A DNA stretch of 64,000 nt. Source: CAZEGV01 sp964511645. GTDB lineage: Bacteria; Bacteroidota; Bacteroidia; Cytophagales; JAAEPT01. The stretch lies in the NCBI GenBank assembly GCA_964511645.1, contig CAZEGV010000004.1, forward strand, positions 3,570-67,569, read 5' to 3'. Positions 47,226-57,433 of the stretch are shown one piece after another. The notes under the pieces are model-generated. The model had not been told where the DNA came from, ran no database searches, and worked only from the letters and a program-made list of their open reading frames with translations. Positions within the stretch are counted from its first letter, which is position 1; each line of letters starts with the position of its first letter. Position numbers and translations under genes: made by a program.

Positions 47226-47256
47226 CAAAATTAACGCTTTAGACTAGTTTATCAAA
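47226..47256 (-). promoter_or_regulatory. Strong Bacteroidota-type promoter of gltX
   Basis: On the minus strand TTTG (47256-47253) is followed after 19 bases by TAATTTTG (47233-47226), an exact TTTG-N19-TAnnTTTG arrangement. The ATG starts only five bases after the -7 element, so the mRNA is probably leaderless or nearly so. Confidence 0.75.
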
Positions 47257-47396
47257 ACTATTCTAAGTCTTAGAATAAAAAAAATATTTTTATTCCTGAG
47301 TGCACAATATAAATCAACTAATAACTAACTGACAAATTCATCTTTTTAATACAATAATATAGCCTAGTTCACATATTGTTTGTACTTTAGTGCCTA

Positions 47397-49700
47397 ATGG
47401 GAAAACTCAAAAAAACAGCAGAAAAAATATTATATTTTTTCCCCGTACAAATCATTATTACTCATTTGCGTAAAAATCAAATTTTACTACTGTTTTGGGC
47501 TGTTCTTTTCAGTATACTCACCAATGGTTTTGGATCAAACGTAGGACTCCCTTACTTATTATTAGACCCTGAATATCTTGGTCAAGTCTCTTTTCTAAGT
47601 ATGTTTATTATGGGGTCTGCTTACGGGATTTACACCATTGCTTTCTTTCTCACCTCATATATTTTAGATGCTCATAAATTTCCTTTTTTAGCTACTGTCA
47701 AGTACCCTTTACTTAGATTTAGTGTAAACAACAGCCTAATCCCCCTTGTTTTCTTAAGTCTCTATTTAATTAAATTTTATAACTTTCAGTTAGAGTCGAG
47801 TTTTCAAAGCACTGCTAAAACCATTAAAGAAAGTATTGGGTTTTTCTCAGGATTTTCCCTTATACTTACCCTCCTATTTCTATACCTTACTTTTGCTCAA
47901 AACAGGTTTTTTAAAACCATGGTGGATAGCCTAGACTTTACACTCAAGAAAAAAAGAATTAACACCGTTCGTGTTATCAAAAAAATGAATGAAGCTCAGA
48001 AAAATAAGTTTGTGATTCGTTCATATCTCTATAATTTTTGGAAAATCAAAAAAGTAGATGCTACGGCTATATTTTTAAACAAGGAAGCTATACTGAAAAT
48101 CATTGACAGACATCACCTTAATGCAACTATTGTGCAAATTGGACTTTTTCTCTTAATTATTGGGATTGGGGTTTTTAAAGAATATAGTCTCTTACAGATT
48201 CCTGCGGCTGCAAGTGGATTTCTTTTATTTTCTTTCTTTGTGATGTTTACTGGTGCTTTTGCTTACTGGTTTCGCAATTGGACAATTACTGGGATTATTG
48301 CCATCCTTCTTATTTTTAATTTCTTTATGAAAAGAGATTTTTTAGACAGTCCCTACCAAGCTTTCGGTCTCAGCTATGACGAAGTAAATACACCGTATAA
48401 TCTTGACGAAATCGAAAAACAAAATTCAAAATCTCAATATGATTCAGATAAAAAAAACACATTAGAAATTTTAAATAATTGGAGAAAACAGTTCCCTAAA
48501 GCCAAAAAACCAAAAATCATATTTTTAGCGACAAGCGGAGGAGGTCAAAGGGCTGCCTTATGGACAACTCATACCTTACAATACATAGACAAGGCGTTAG
48601 ACAATAAATTAATGCGACACACCAAGCTCATAACAGGGGCTTCTGGAGGACTTATTGGAGCAGCATACTATAGAGAATTATACCTCCGAAAAATCAACAA
48701 AAAATTAGAAACCATTAACGATAACAAGTACTCTTATAATATCGCTAAAGACTTACTAAACCCTATGATTTTTTCTATCGTAGTCAATGATTTATTTTTT
48801 CGGTACAAGAAATTTGAGTACGAAGGCAATCAGTATTTTAGTGGAAGAGGTTACACCTTTGAAAAAACATTAAACAAAAACACAAATAACATTTTAAACA
48901 AAAAAGTAAGTGACTACACAAGTGATGAGTTTACGGCAAAGATACCAATGTTGCTAATATCACCTACAATAATAAATGACGGGAGGAGATTATACATTTC
49001 TACTCAGCCCATTAGTTACATGAACAACGTCTCTCATAAAGAAAATAGGACTTTTGTACCTCGGCAAAAGGGAATTGATTTTAATACTTTCTTTAAAGAA
49101 AAAGGTGCAAAAAAGCTAAAATTACTATCCGCACTAAGAATGAACGCTTCTTTTCCTTATATATCTCCTTTTGTAGAGCTTCCTACGGAACCAAAAATAG
49201 AGGTGATGGATGCAGGCTTATCTGACAATTATGGTATATCGGATGCTTTGCGGTTTATGACCACATTTGAAAACTGGATAAAAGAAAATACTTCGGGAGT
49301 CATTATTGTCTCGATAAGAGATTCCGAAACCGACCCTGAAGTTGAAAAACCAGATGCTCCTTCTCTTTTCAAAAATCTATTCAACCCAATCGGAACTATC
49401 TTTAATCACTGGGAGTACATTCAAGATTTCAGTAATGATAATCAGATTGAATATGTAAGTAAATTATTCAAAAATAAATTTAATGTCATTTCTTTTTGCT
49501 ACGACCCTAAGCCTCACAACTGGAGGAAACTAAAAGAGAAAGACATTGACCCAGATAGGATGGAAAAATTAAATCAGCAATCTAAAGCCTCTCTAAGTTG
49601 GCACTTAACCATCCGAGAAAAAGAAAGTATTATGCGTACGATTGAAGAAGATTACAATCAAGAAATGCTCAACAATCTTAAAAATCTATTAAATGAATAG
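47397..49700 (+). CDS. Patatin-like phospholipase with N-terminal membrane domain
   Basis: A 767-residue protein. Several hydrophobic helices fill the first ~320 residues (for example LLLFWAVLFSILTNGFGSN, ILLIFNFFMKR). The patatin domain then shows the oxyanion motif LATSGGGQRAALW (about 380), the nucleophile GASGG (about 414) and the dyad Asp in DAGLSDNYG (about 604). It is probably a membrane-anchored lipid acyl hydrolase. It overlaps the following DUF5686 gene by eight bases. Confidence 0.87.
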   Translation: MGKLKKTAEKILYFFPVQIIITHLRKNQILLLFWAVLFSILTNGFGSNVGLPYLLLDPEYLGQVSFLSMFIMGSAYGIYTIAFFLTSYILDAHKFPFLATVKYPLLRFSVNNSLIPLVFLSLYLIKFYNFQLESSFQSTAKTIKESIGFFSGFSLILTLLFLYLTFAQNRFFKTMVDSLDFTLKKKRINTVRVIKKMNEAQKNKFVIRSYLYNFWKIKKVDATAIFLNKEAILKIIDRHHLNATIVQIGLFLLIIGIGVFKEYSLLQIPAAASGFLLFSFFVMFTGAFAYWFRNWTITGIIAILLIFNFFMKRDFLDSPYQAFGLSYDEVNTPYNLDEIEKQNSKSQYDSDKKNTLEILNNWRKQFPKAKKPKIIFLATSGGGQRAALWTTHTLQYIDKALDNKLMRHTKLITGASGGLIGAAYYRELYLRKINKKLETINDNKYSYNIAKDLLNPMIFSIVVNDLFFRYKKFEYEGNQYFSGRGYTFEKTLNKNTNNILNKKVSDYTSDEFTAKIPMLLISPTIINDGRRLYISTQPISYMNNVSHKENRTFVPRQKGIDFNTFFKEKGAKKLKLLSALRMNASFPYISPFVELPTEPKIEVMDAGLSDNYGISDALRFMTTFENWIKENTSGVIIVSIRDSETDPEVEKPDAPSLFKNLFNPIGTIFNHWEYIQDFSNDNQIEYVSKLFKNKFNVISFCYDPKPHNWRKLKEKDIDPDRMEKLNQQSKASLSWHLTIREKESIMRTIEEDYNQEMLNNLKNLLNE

Positions 49701-52020
49701 GCTTAAAGCCAATATATTTTTATTTTTTTTAAGTGTATCCTTTTGTACTATTGCTCAGCAGTTTAAAGACATCAACACGCTTCAAAGCATACCAGTATAC
49801 ATTACAGGGGTCAATAAAGATTTTTTATCCCTAAACATTAGTGGGTTTACAACAAAAAAAACTAGTGACAGCGTACAAATAAATGCTTTTGGCTATCAAT
49901 CTATCAAAACCACTCTTTCAGATAGCGTGATTTTCCTATCTCCTACCCTTATCGGAAACACGAATTACAGTCACCCTCAAGCAATCGAAATCATCAAGAA
50001 AATACATCACAACAAAAAAACAAATGATCCAGAAAGAAGTACTGGTTTTGAGTATTTCTCTTATAATAAATTTTATATCTCTTCCGAGAAAATAAAACTC
50101 AAGTCAAAACCTGTTGCTAATTTTTTACGGAAGTACTTCAGTCTCAACCTTAATATCCCTACGGTAGATGACAAACACTTTATATTAATCGAGTCAGAGT
50201 CTAAACGAAACTACAAGTCACCCATTAATGATGAGGAAACAATTATAAAGAGTAAAATCACAGGAATCAACAAGCCCAACTTCATTACTATCAACTCGCA
50301 GGTAAACAGTCTCTCTCTTTATAAAAACTTTTTAGATATCGCAGCAAAATCATACACAAATCCCATTCCACCTACTGCTCGAAAAAGATATGTTTTTCAA
50401 TTAATTGATACTATTAACACCAATACAAACCAATATTACATTATTAAATTTAACCCTAAAAAAGGGGCGAAATTTGAATCTCTATCAGGTATTATAATTG
50501 TAAGTAAAAAAGATTGGGGTATCAAATATTTTAGTGCTAGACCCAGTATTAAAAGAGGTAAAACTACTATTTCTTATCACCAAAGCAACAATTATCATAA
50601 AAACTATTGGTTCCCAAACACCATCCTCACTAGTATCACACCACAAAACTTAGGATCAAAAAAAAGTAGCTTTACCGCCACCAGCTTATCAATCATTTTT
50701 AATCACAGCCGAGAGTGTAGTAAGAAAAAATTTACTGATATTGCTTTAAAATTCACACCAAAGATAGATAGTAACATAAACAGAAAAGTACCGCTTAGTA
50801 AGAAAGATCAAAACACTTATACGTTCTATAAAGGATTGGGACAAATTCACAACTTTGACAAAGTCATAAAAATAGGTGAACATCTCTATAATAAAGAAGT
50901 CTACCTTAAATACTACACAATGTTTTTTGACCAAGTAGTCAGGTACAATAAATATGAAAAATTACGCCTAGGACTAGGGATGAAAACTAACGACAAGATA
51001 TCAAAGAAAATAAACGTAGGGGGATTTATTGCTTATGGGTTTGGGGATGATAGGGCTAAGTATGGAGCAAACGTTAAGTTCAAAATTATTAAAGAAGAAG
51101 TACTTACACTCAACATAGAAACTCAAACTAATGACATAGAATCTGGAGCAAACAGCTTCATCAATTCACCTGCACAGTACTCATCTGAATGGCTTCGTAA
51201 ATTAAAAGTAGCTAGAATGGATCGTATCATAACTCATAAAATAGAATTATCCAGTCACCCTATTCGCTTTCTTACTACTCAGGTTTATTTTCAGCACATC
51301 AATTACAAACCTAATTACGACTATGAATTTAACGGGTTAACTCGCTTCAAATACAATATAACTGGGCTAAACCTACGATATTCATTTGGAGAATTATTTC
51401 TTAAAATAGAAGAAGAAAAGGTGGCCCTCAAAAATAATTTCCCTATTTTCTTTTTACACTTTAACCACGGTAAGGCTTTACAAAGTTCTATTGATGATTT
51501 TTTTAAAGTAGAAAGCAAAATAGAATACTCTTTACAGTTCCCCACTTTTGGGACATCACTCTTTCAATTACATGCTGGAAAAAATTATAACCAGACACCT
51601 TATGTTCTTAATTTTAACGGAAAAGGAAGTAGAGAAATTGCTACTGTTGCTCATAATAGTTTTGAGACCATGAAGTATAATGAATTTACAAATGACCAAT
51701 TTCTAACCTTATACTCCACCCATAATTTCGGATACCTTAATTTTCTTCGTTGGAAAAACTTTCGACCAAAAGCCCATATAGCTTTTAACATGGGGTATGG
51801 AAAACTCAAAAACTCATTTTCGCATCAAAAAATAAATGTCCAAGATTTCTCCAAAGGCTACTACGAAGTCGGTTTTCTGATTAAAGAGCTAGTGCAAATT
51901 AAAGCCGCAGTCCTCAAAATCAACTTTGGGATTGGTATTTATCAACGTATTGGTAATTATGCTTATGCTAAAACAATTGACAATACTGTCTTAAAAATAG
52001 CTTTAGGGTTTAAACTATAA
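49693..52020 (+). CDS. DUF5686-family outer membrane protein (second paralogue)
   Basis: A 775-residue protein with a signal peptide (NIFLFFLSVSFCTIAQ). It has the DUF5686 pattern: a helical early segment (AIEIIKKIHHNKKTND), then beta-barrel-like strands, including YNKYEKLRLGLGMKT and YGFGDDRAKYGANVK, which parallel segments of the 6255-8723 protein. Its CarboxypepD-like domain is reduced. It starts inside the patatin gene, suggesting a joint role at the envelope. Confidence 0.83.
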   Translation: MNRLKANIFLFFLSVSFCTIAQQFKDINTLQSIPVYITGVNKDFLSLNISGFTTKKTSDSVQINAFGYQSIKTTLSDSVIFLSPTLIGNTNYSHPQAIEIIKKIHHNKKTNDPERSTGFEYFSYNKFYISSEKIKLKSKPVANFLRKYFSLNLNIPTVDDKHFILIESESKRNYKSPINDEETIIKSKITGINKPNFITINSQVNSLSLYKNFLDIAAKSYTNPIPPTARKRYVFQLIDTINTNTNQYYIIKFNPKKGAKFESLSGIIIVSKKDWGIKYFSARPSIKRGKTTISYHQSNNYHKNYWFPNTILTSITPQNLGSKKSSFTATSLSIIFNHSRECSKKKFTDIALKFTPKIDSNINRKVPLSKKDQNTYTFYKGLGQIHNFDKVIKIGEHLYNKEVYLKYYTMFFDQVVRYNKYEKLRLGLGMKTNDKISKKINVGGFIAYGFGDDRAKYGANVKFKIIKEEVLTLNIETQTNDIESGANSFINSPAQYSSEWLRKLKVARMDRIITHKIELSSHPIRFLTTQVYFQHINYKPNYDYEFNGLTRFKYNITGLNLRYSFGELFLKIEEEKVALKNNFPIFFLHFNHGKALQSSIDDFFKVESKIEYSLQFPTFGTSLFQLHAGKNYNQTPYVLNFNGKGSREIATVAHNSFETMKYNEFTNDQFLTLYSTHNFGYLNFLRWKNFRPKAHIAFNMGYGKLKNSFSHQKINVQDFSKGYYEVGFLIKELVQIKAAVLKINFGIGIYQRIGNYAYAKTIDNTVLKIALGFKL

Positions 52021-52131
52021 GTTAACCTCCCTATAAAATGAACTTTATAAGTTAAGTATGTGTTAATTTCTTATTAAAAGGGGAATTAGTAAGTTATTTT
52101 GTAATTTGGGATTGTAAAACACAAAACATAT

Positions 52132-52833
52132 ATGGGAACAGAAACAGACATCTGGTATTTCGAAAACGTTGACTTATATAATATATTTTGTCCTCACAAG
52201 GTAAAAGGAGTAGATGAAAAACATGAATTTTCTACATATAGCAAAGGCAACTATGTTTATTTTCCAGACGAACGTTCTTCTCACATCTACTTAATAGCTG
52301 ACGGAAGAATAAAAATAGGCACTTACAACACTGACGGGAAAGAAATCGTAAGAGCTATTTTATCTAAAGGTGAAGTTTTTGGAGAAAAGTCAATATTAGG
52401 AGATCAGACATCTACCCGTAGGGAATTTGCTCAGGCAATGGACTCTAATACATCTATATGCCCACTTACTGTAGAAGATATGCAGGAGTTAATGAAAAAC
52501 AATCGGGAATTAAGTATCAAAATGACTCGTTTGATTGGTTTTAAGCTACTAAAAGCCGAACGGAGAATTGAGTCAATGGTTTACAAGGACGCTCGCACTA
52601 GAATTATAGAATTCTTATGTGATTGGGCAGACGAAAAAGGACAGAAAATAGGTTATGAAACTTTAGTAAAAGGTTTTTTTACTCACCAAGATATTGCAAG
52701 CCTCACGGCCACGTCTCGGCAAACCGTCACAACTACTCTCAATGACCTGAGAGAAAAAAACCTACTCACTTTTGACCGTAAGAGACTATTAATTAGAGAC
52801 TTAGAAAAACTAAAAATAGAAGTATCAAAATAG
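52132..52833 (+). CDS. Crp/Fnr-family transcriptional regulator
   Basis: A 233-residue regulator with an N-terminal cyclic-nucleotide-binding beta-roll (YVYFPDERSSHIYLIADGRI, GEVFGEKSILGD) and a C-terminal winged helix (FTHQDIASLTATSRQTVTTT). It has no Cys cluster, so it is not an Fnr-type Fe-S sensor. It heads a run with the LtaS-like and ceramidase-like genes, four bases apart. The ligand is unknown. Confidence 0.9.
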   Translation: MGTETDIWYFENVDLYNIFCPHKVKGVDEKHEFSTYSKGNYVYFPDERSSHIYLIADGRIKIGTYNTDGKEIVRAILSKGEVFGEKSILGDQTSTRREFAQAMDSNTSICPLTVEDMQELMKNNRELSIKMTRLIGFKLLKAERRIESMVYKDARTRIIEFLCDWADEKGQKIGYETLVKGFFTHQDIASLTATSRQTVTTTLNDLREKNLLTFDRKRLLIRDLEKLKIEVSK

Positions 52834-52836
52834 TAT

Positions 52837-54675
52837 ATGCCAGCAATCAAGCAGACATTATTTCTTCTACTTACCCGACTAGGGATTATCTTGGTCAGCA
52901 TGGCTATTCTCCGCATATTCTTCACTCTATACAACCATGTATACTTTGACCTTTGGGGATGGATTGAACTAATAAAAGGACTTAGAATTGACTTAAGCTA
53001 TAGCATATACGTCTTCTCTCTTTATTTTTTTACCCAAATTATTTTTCCAAATAAATTAAAGACAATCAAACTTGCCCTGTTCTTACTTGGTTTTATGCTT
53101 GTGATTATTCCTGAGTTAATAGATTGGGGATATTTTAGCTTTGTTCAAAAAAGACTCACTAAAGACGTTTTAATTTACTTAAGACCTAACGGAGAATTTT
53201 GGGCTCTCGCTCCTAAATTCATATGGGATTACAAATGGTCTCTTCTATCATTTATAATACTATTGTTCTCTGTAAAACATTTTTTTACCAAAGTAGAAAA
53301 AACATTAGCCCCAACAAGCTGGGTTCAAAAAATAGGAATTTCAATAGTATGGATTACCTTTACAATAATAGCTGGTCGTGGTGGCTTGCAGCACCGCCCC
53401 CTAGAGCTTGCTAATGCTGTAAAAGGAGTCTCTCCTCAAAACATCCCAATTGTACTAAACTCAGGATTTTCATTATTCTCTTCCTTCTTTGTAGGTGGAG
53501 TTCAACCTGTTCACTACATGAGTACAGATGAAGCTCAAAGCTACTTTTCTCCTCAAAAACACAGTAAAAAAGACACAAATACTCACTTTAAGCCTAATAT
53601 TGTTATTCTTATTCTCGAAAGTTTCTCTCAAGAATACATTGGGTATTACAATCATTCAAGTAATTCGTACACTCCCTTTTTGGATTCATTATTAAAAAAA
53701 TCAATCACTTATAAAAGAGCTTACGCTAATGGAAAACGTTCCGTAGAAGCCGTACCAGCAATTTTGGCAGGCCTACCTTCTCTTATGTCTGATCCTTATA
53801 TATTTTCTAGTTATGCTACAAACTCTATTAGAGCATTGCCTAGTATCCTCAAAGAGTATGGTTATAACACAAGCTTTTATCATGGTGGTCATAATGGCAC
53901 AATGGGTTTTGACGGATTCTGTACTGCAGCAGGGATAGATGATTACTATGGATACAATGAATATACTGGTGATAAAAAAAAAGACTTTGATGGGAATTGG
54001 GGAATCTTTGATGAACCTTACCTACAATACTTCGCTAAAGATTTATCTCAAAAAAAAGAACCGTTTTTCTCTAGTTTATTTACATTATCATCCCATCATC
54101 CTTACACAATACCTCATCAGCATAAAGGAAAATTTAAAAAAGGAACTTTAGACATCCACCAATCTGTTAGATATGCTGACTATTCTTTACAACAATTTTT
54201 CAAAAATGCTTCCAAAAAATCATGGTTCAAAAATACCATCTTTATCCTTACAGCAGATCATACTGCACAAGCCAGTTCTCACGAATATGGAAACATAGAA
54301 GGGAAATACCGCATTCCTTTAGCTATATATAACCCTACAAATTTAAAAATAAAACTCAACACCAATCAAATCACTCAGCAATCCGACATTATGGCGATTG
54401 CTCTAACTATACTAGGAAAAGAAAATAACTACCTAAGCTTTGGAAACAACTTAGGTCAGGAAGAAAACTGGGCAGTAATGTACAATGACAATAAAGTACA
54501 ACTTATTACAAAACAACACGTTATACAAATAGATTATGAAGGAAAGCATCAAACATTCAAACTAAAAAAAGACGGACGACTCAAGAAAGTAGAAGGACAA
54601 GAAAAAGATATTCAAATCCTAAAATCAATTATGCAACAATACACTAGTGCTCTAATCAAAAATCAATTAAAATGA
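52837..54675 (+). CDS. LtaS/MdoB-like sulfatase-fold phosphotransferase
   Basis: A 612-residue membrane enzyme. About five helices lie in the first 180 residues. A long extracytoplasmic sulfatase-fold domain then carries the metal and catalytic region NIVILILESFSQEYIG, ANGKRSVEAVPAILAGLPS, and later ILTADHT with metal ligands. Family members transfer glycerol phosphate or ethanolamine phosphate to lipids or glycans; in a Gram-negative organism the substrate is an open question. It overlaps the next gene by four bases (ATGA). Confidence 0.87.
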   Translation: MPAIKQTLFLLLTRLGIILVSMAILRIFFTLYNHVYFDLWGWIELIKGLRIDLSYSIYVFSLYFFTQIIFPNKLKTIKLALFLLGFMLVIIPELIDWGYFSFVQKRLTKDVLIYLRPNGEFWALAPKFIWDYKWSLLSFIILLFSVKHFFTKVEKTLAPTSWVQKIGISIVWITFTIIAGRGGLQHRPLELANAVKGVSPQNIPIVLNSGFSLFSSFFVGGVQPVHYMSTDEAQSYFSPQKHSKKDTNTHFKPNIVILILESFSQEYIGYYNHSSNSYTPFLDSLLKKSITYKRAYANGKRSVEAVPAILAGLPSLMSDPYIFSSYATNSIRALPSILKEYGYNTSFYHGGHNGTMGFDGFCTAAGIDDYYGYNEYTGDKKKDFDGNWGIFDEPYLQYFAKDLSQKKEPFFSSLFTLSSHHPYTIPHQHKGKFKKGTLDIHQSVRYADYSLQQFFKNASKKSWFKNTIFILTADHTAQASSHEYGNIEGKYRIPLAIYNPTNLKIKLNTNQITQQSDIMAIALTILGKENNYLSFGNNLGQEENWAVMYNDNKVQLITKQHVIQIDYEGKHQTFKLKKDGRLKKVEGQEKDIQILKSIMQQYTSALIKNQLK

Positions 54676-55994
54676 AAACATTAAGGAGAATAGGTAGAGT
54701 ACTATTAGGACTTTTTTTTCTAGTTACCCTTACGGTAAAACAAATTGATTTCTCTCCTGTACAAACAAAAACGTACTACCAAGAAAGTTTGGCTCAAATA
54801 AAAGAGGTCAATCACGAATCCGTATCACAGTTTGTACAAGTAGGATACGGAAGAAGCTCAATTATGCCTAACAGAGATGAGTTTACTGTCGTAGGGCACA
54901 GAAAAAGAGGAAAAACTACAACTGTAATGGACTCGCTGGCTGTAAACGTCATCCTACTAAATAAAGAAACTATTTTCATCTCCTATGATTTGATTATGAT
55001 TGTTCCTAAATTCAAAAAAGAAGTCACTTTTTTTATTAACGAAAAACACCCTAATATAAAAAACATTTATTTCTCTACCACTCACACTCATAATGGCCTA
55101 GGGGGGTGGGGAGACAAATTCTTAACGGCTTTCTTATTAGGGAAATATGATAATGAGCAATCTCAACACATCTCTAATCAAACCATTAAAGCCATTGTAA
55201 CAGCTCACAAAAATACCACATCTGCTAGCTTTAATTATTCCCAAAAATCATTTCCTCATCATATTTCCAATCGAATATATGACGATGACAATGTAGATCC
55301 TTATTGGAGATCTTTAGTTTTTACAGATTCCTCTAATCAAAAGATTATATTAAACACTTACCAAGCCCATGCTACTCTCGTCGAGTCCGACACAATGATC
55401 ATCTCTAGAGATTATCCTGGTATGGTTAATGACAAATTAGAAAAAGATACTAACATCATATTTTCTATGTATATGGCGGGAGGAGTAGGCAGTCATCACC
55501 CTCATTGGGACAATTACGGTATCAAAGCACTAAAATCTTATACCTCTTCTATTGCCGACACATTAGTAAACACGTTCTCTAATGAAGAAAGAAAATTTCA
55601 AAATATTGATTTTAATTTTCATACAATAAAACTAAGATTAAACGACCCTGTCTTTAGAATCACACAAAAACTTCAGTTACGCTCTTGGCTATTTAGCTTG
55701 GGCTTGGGCAAAGAAAAAAGTGTAACCATTGATATTTTAAAAATCAATAATACCTATATGATTTCTACCCCTTGTGATATTAGTGGTGAAATTACTCGTG
55801 AGCTCAATACTCAATTTCCTAATAAAAACATCATACTCACCAGCTTTAACGGGCAATACATTGGTTATATTACTCCAGACCATTATTATATTGAAAATAG
55901 TTATTTTGAAATGATGGAAATGAATTGGTACGGGCCTGGAAACGGTCAATATTTCTACGATGCTATCTCAACTTGGCTTAGTGCTGAAAAATAA
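54672..55994 (+). CDS. Neutral ceramidase-like hydrolase
   Basis: A 440-residue protein of the neutral/alkaline ceramidase N-terminal family, predicted to be exported or membrane-anchored (an N-terminal hydrophobic stretch LLGLFFLVTLTVK). Metal-binding segments are visible: FSTTHTHNGLGG and YQAHATL, with DYPGMV and GGVGSHHP. It is shorter than classical ceramidases and lacks the C-terminal Ig-like domain. It may cleave the N-acyl bond of sphingolipids, which this phylum makes. It is coupled to the LtaS-like gene. Confidence 0.82.
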   Translation: MKTLRRIGRVLLGLFFLVTLTVKQIDFSPVQTKTYYQESLAQIKEVNHESVSQFVQVGYGRSSIMPNRDEFTVVGHRKRGKTTTVMDSLAVNVILLNKETIFISYDLIMIVPKFKKEVTFFINEKHPNIKNIYFSTTHTHNGLGGWGDKFLTAFLLGKYDNEQSQHISNQTIKAIVTAHKNTTSASFNYSQKSFPHHISNRIYDDDNVDPYWRSLVFTDSSNQKIILNTYQAHATLVESDTMIISRDYPGMVNDKLEKDTNIIFSMYMAGGVGSHHPHWDNYGIKALKSYTSSIADTLVNTFSNEERKFQNIDFNFHTIKLRLNDPVFRITQKLQLRSWLFSLGLGKEKSVTIDILKINNTYMISTPCDISGEITRELNTQFPNKNIILTSFNGQYIGYITPDHYYIENSYFEMMEMNWYGPGNGQYFYDAISTWLSAEK

Positions 55995-56064
55995 TCTCTT
56001 CTTATTCTTAATAAGAAAAAATATCATATACTATATTCTTAACAATAACTATAAAATTATAACT

Positions 56065-56712
56065 ATGAAAAACGCAAGTAAAGTATTAAGCTTAGTATTT
56101 GTGCTAGGTGCAATGTCATTAAGTGCTCAAAGTATTAACAAAGACAAAGTAAAAGGCTATGAAAAAAATGCTGACAAAACTAAGAATGACATAGAAAACA
56201 AGTTAGACAAAGAAACTACAGCAAAAGTAAAGGGTTACAAAAAAAGTACTGGTAAAATAAAAGCAAAAGGAATCAACAAAGAGCGAAGTGCTGAATTTCT
56301 AAAAAAGAAAGAGCAGTTTAAACAAGCCAAGACTGCACACAAAGCTAAAAAAGCGTTAATGAAAGGAGATGTAAAAGAATTAAGAACTTTATTAAAATCC
56401 GAGAAAGAAGACACTACAGTAGATGTTGCGAAAAAACTAGCTTTAGCAGAAGAAATCAAAGCTCAGAGAGACGAATTATTGATTGGTATGAAATTCAAAG
56501 AAGAAAAACTGGCTAGCATGAAAGCTAGAATTGCTAGGGTTGAAAAAAAAATAGCTGAAAATCTTAAAAATTTATCTCCAGAAAAAATCACAGAGGCAAA
56601 AGGACTTTTAGAAAAAGCCAATACTAGGATAGCGAAATACGGAAACAATATCACTAAAGAAAAAACACGGCTAAACGGTTTAGACAAACTGCTTAACAGA
56701 GCAACTAAATAA
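56065..56712 (+). CDS. Secreted Lys/Glu-rich coiled-coil protein
   Basis: A 215-residue protein with a signal peptide (MKNASKVLSLVFVLGAMSLS, then AQ) and a mature part that is nearly all charged helix (AKKALMKGDVKELRTLLKSE; EEKLASMKARIARVEKKIAE). It is presumably periplasmic or secreted. The start at 56065 is preferred to one 35 codons upstream, which overlaps the preceding gene. Function unknown. Confidence 0.8.
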   Translation: MKNASKVLSLVFVLGAMSLSAQSINKDKVKGYEKNADKTKNDIENKLDKETTAKVKGYKKSTGKIKAKGINKERSAEFLKKKEQFKQAKTAHKAKKALMKGDVKELRTLLKSEKEDTTVDVAKKLALAEEIKAQRDELLIGMKFKEEKLASMKARIARVEKKIAENLKNLSPEKITEAKGLLEKANTRIAKYGNNITKEKTRLNGLDKLLNRATK

Positions 56713-56732
56713 TATTCTCCTTTCACAAAACA

Positions 56733-56764
56733 GCGTCCGTTGCTAATTAACGGATGCTTTTTTT
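56733..56764 (+). terminator. Terminator touching the next start codon
   Basis: The stem GCGTCCGTT / AACGGATGC (one G-T pair) has a seven-base loop followed by seven Ts. The ATG of the next gene is the very next base. Confidence 0.8.
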
Positions 56765-57358
56765 ATGGCTTACTACAAATCCGATAGAGCTTTTACCGAT
56801 TACGTACACAGTAGATTGGCATTACCCAATATTTATCAGCGTATAGGTTATATTCCTTTTGACTTACCCCCTAGATTAAGTCAAACCTTAGACATTACCA
56901 ATGGAATAGACTATTCATTTCGAACTCAAAAAGGTGAATTTATCACCATTCAAGAGCGATTTAGAGCTTCTAGGTATTCTAGCTATAACGACATCACATT
57001 TAGGTACAGGAGGGACAATAATCCCTTTTCCGATAGACGAGAATCTGAATTTTACAAAATAAAAGCAACGCATTTTTTATACGGGATTACTAACGGGAAC
57101 AAAAATGATTTTCAAAAAAGTGTAACAGGATTTCATAAGTTTTGTTTATTTAAAGTACAGCCCATTCTTCAAAAAATGGAAGCTGGAGAAGTTCTTATTA
57201 GCAACAAAATTAAACGCTCTATCATTAATGAAAAAAGATTAATTGTTCCGCATATCCAAAACCATGACGGATCATCTAGCTTTATTGCATTTGATGTAAA
57301 AATGATGAATGAGCTTTGGGCTGACGAGGTCATTGTCTTTCAAAAAGGTTTTTTTTAA
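56765..57358 (+). CDS. Unrecognised 197-residue protein, possible nuclease-fold core
   Basis: Not recognised with confidence. MAYYKSDRAFTDYVHSRLAL is followed by NGIDYSF, then FITIQERFR and FRYRRDNN, a D ... (Q)ExR layout that could be a PD-(D/E)XK-type core; this is pattern reading only. There is no signal or membrane segment. The gene lies between a terminator and the RelA/SpoT gene, and no ribosome-binding or promoter site is visible before its ATG. Confidence 0.65.
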   Translation: MAYYKSDRAFTDYVHSRLALPNIYQRIGYIPFDLPPRLSQTLDITNGIDYSFRTQKGEFITIQERFRASRYSSYNDITFRYRRDNNPFSDRRESEFYKIKATHFLYGITNGNKNDFQKSVTGFHKFCLFKVQPILQKMEAGEVLISNKIKRSIINEKRLIVPHIQNHDGSSSFIAFDVKMMNELWADEVIVFQKGFF

Positions 57359-57433
57359 TCCGTTTTATTCAAAAAAAAATTCTGAGTCTTATTCTTATTG
57401 CATTTTCGTTCAAAAAGAGCGTAATTTAAAGAT

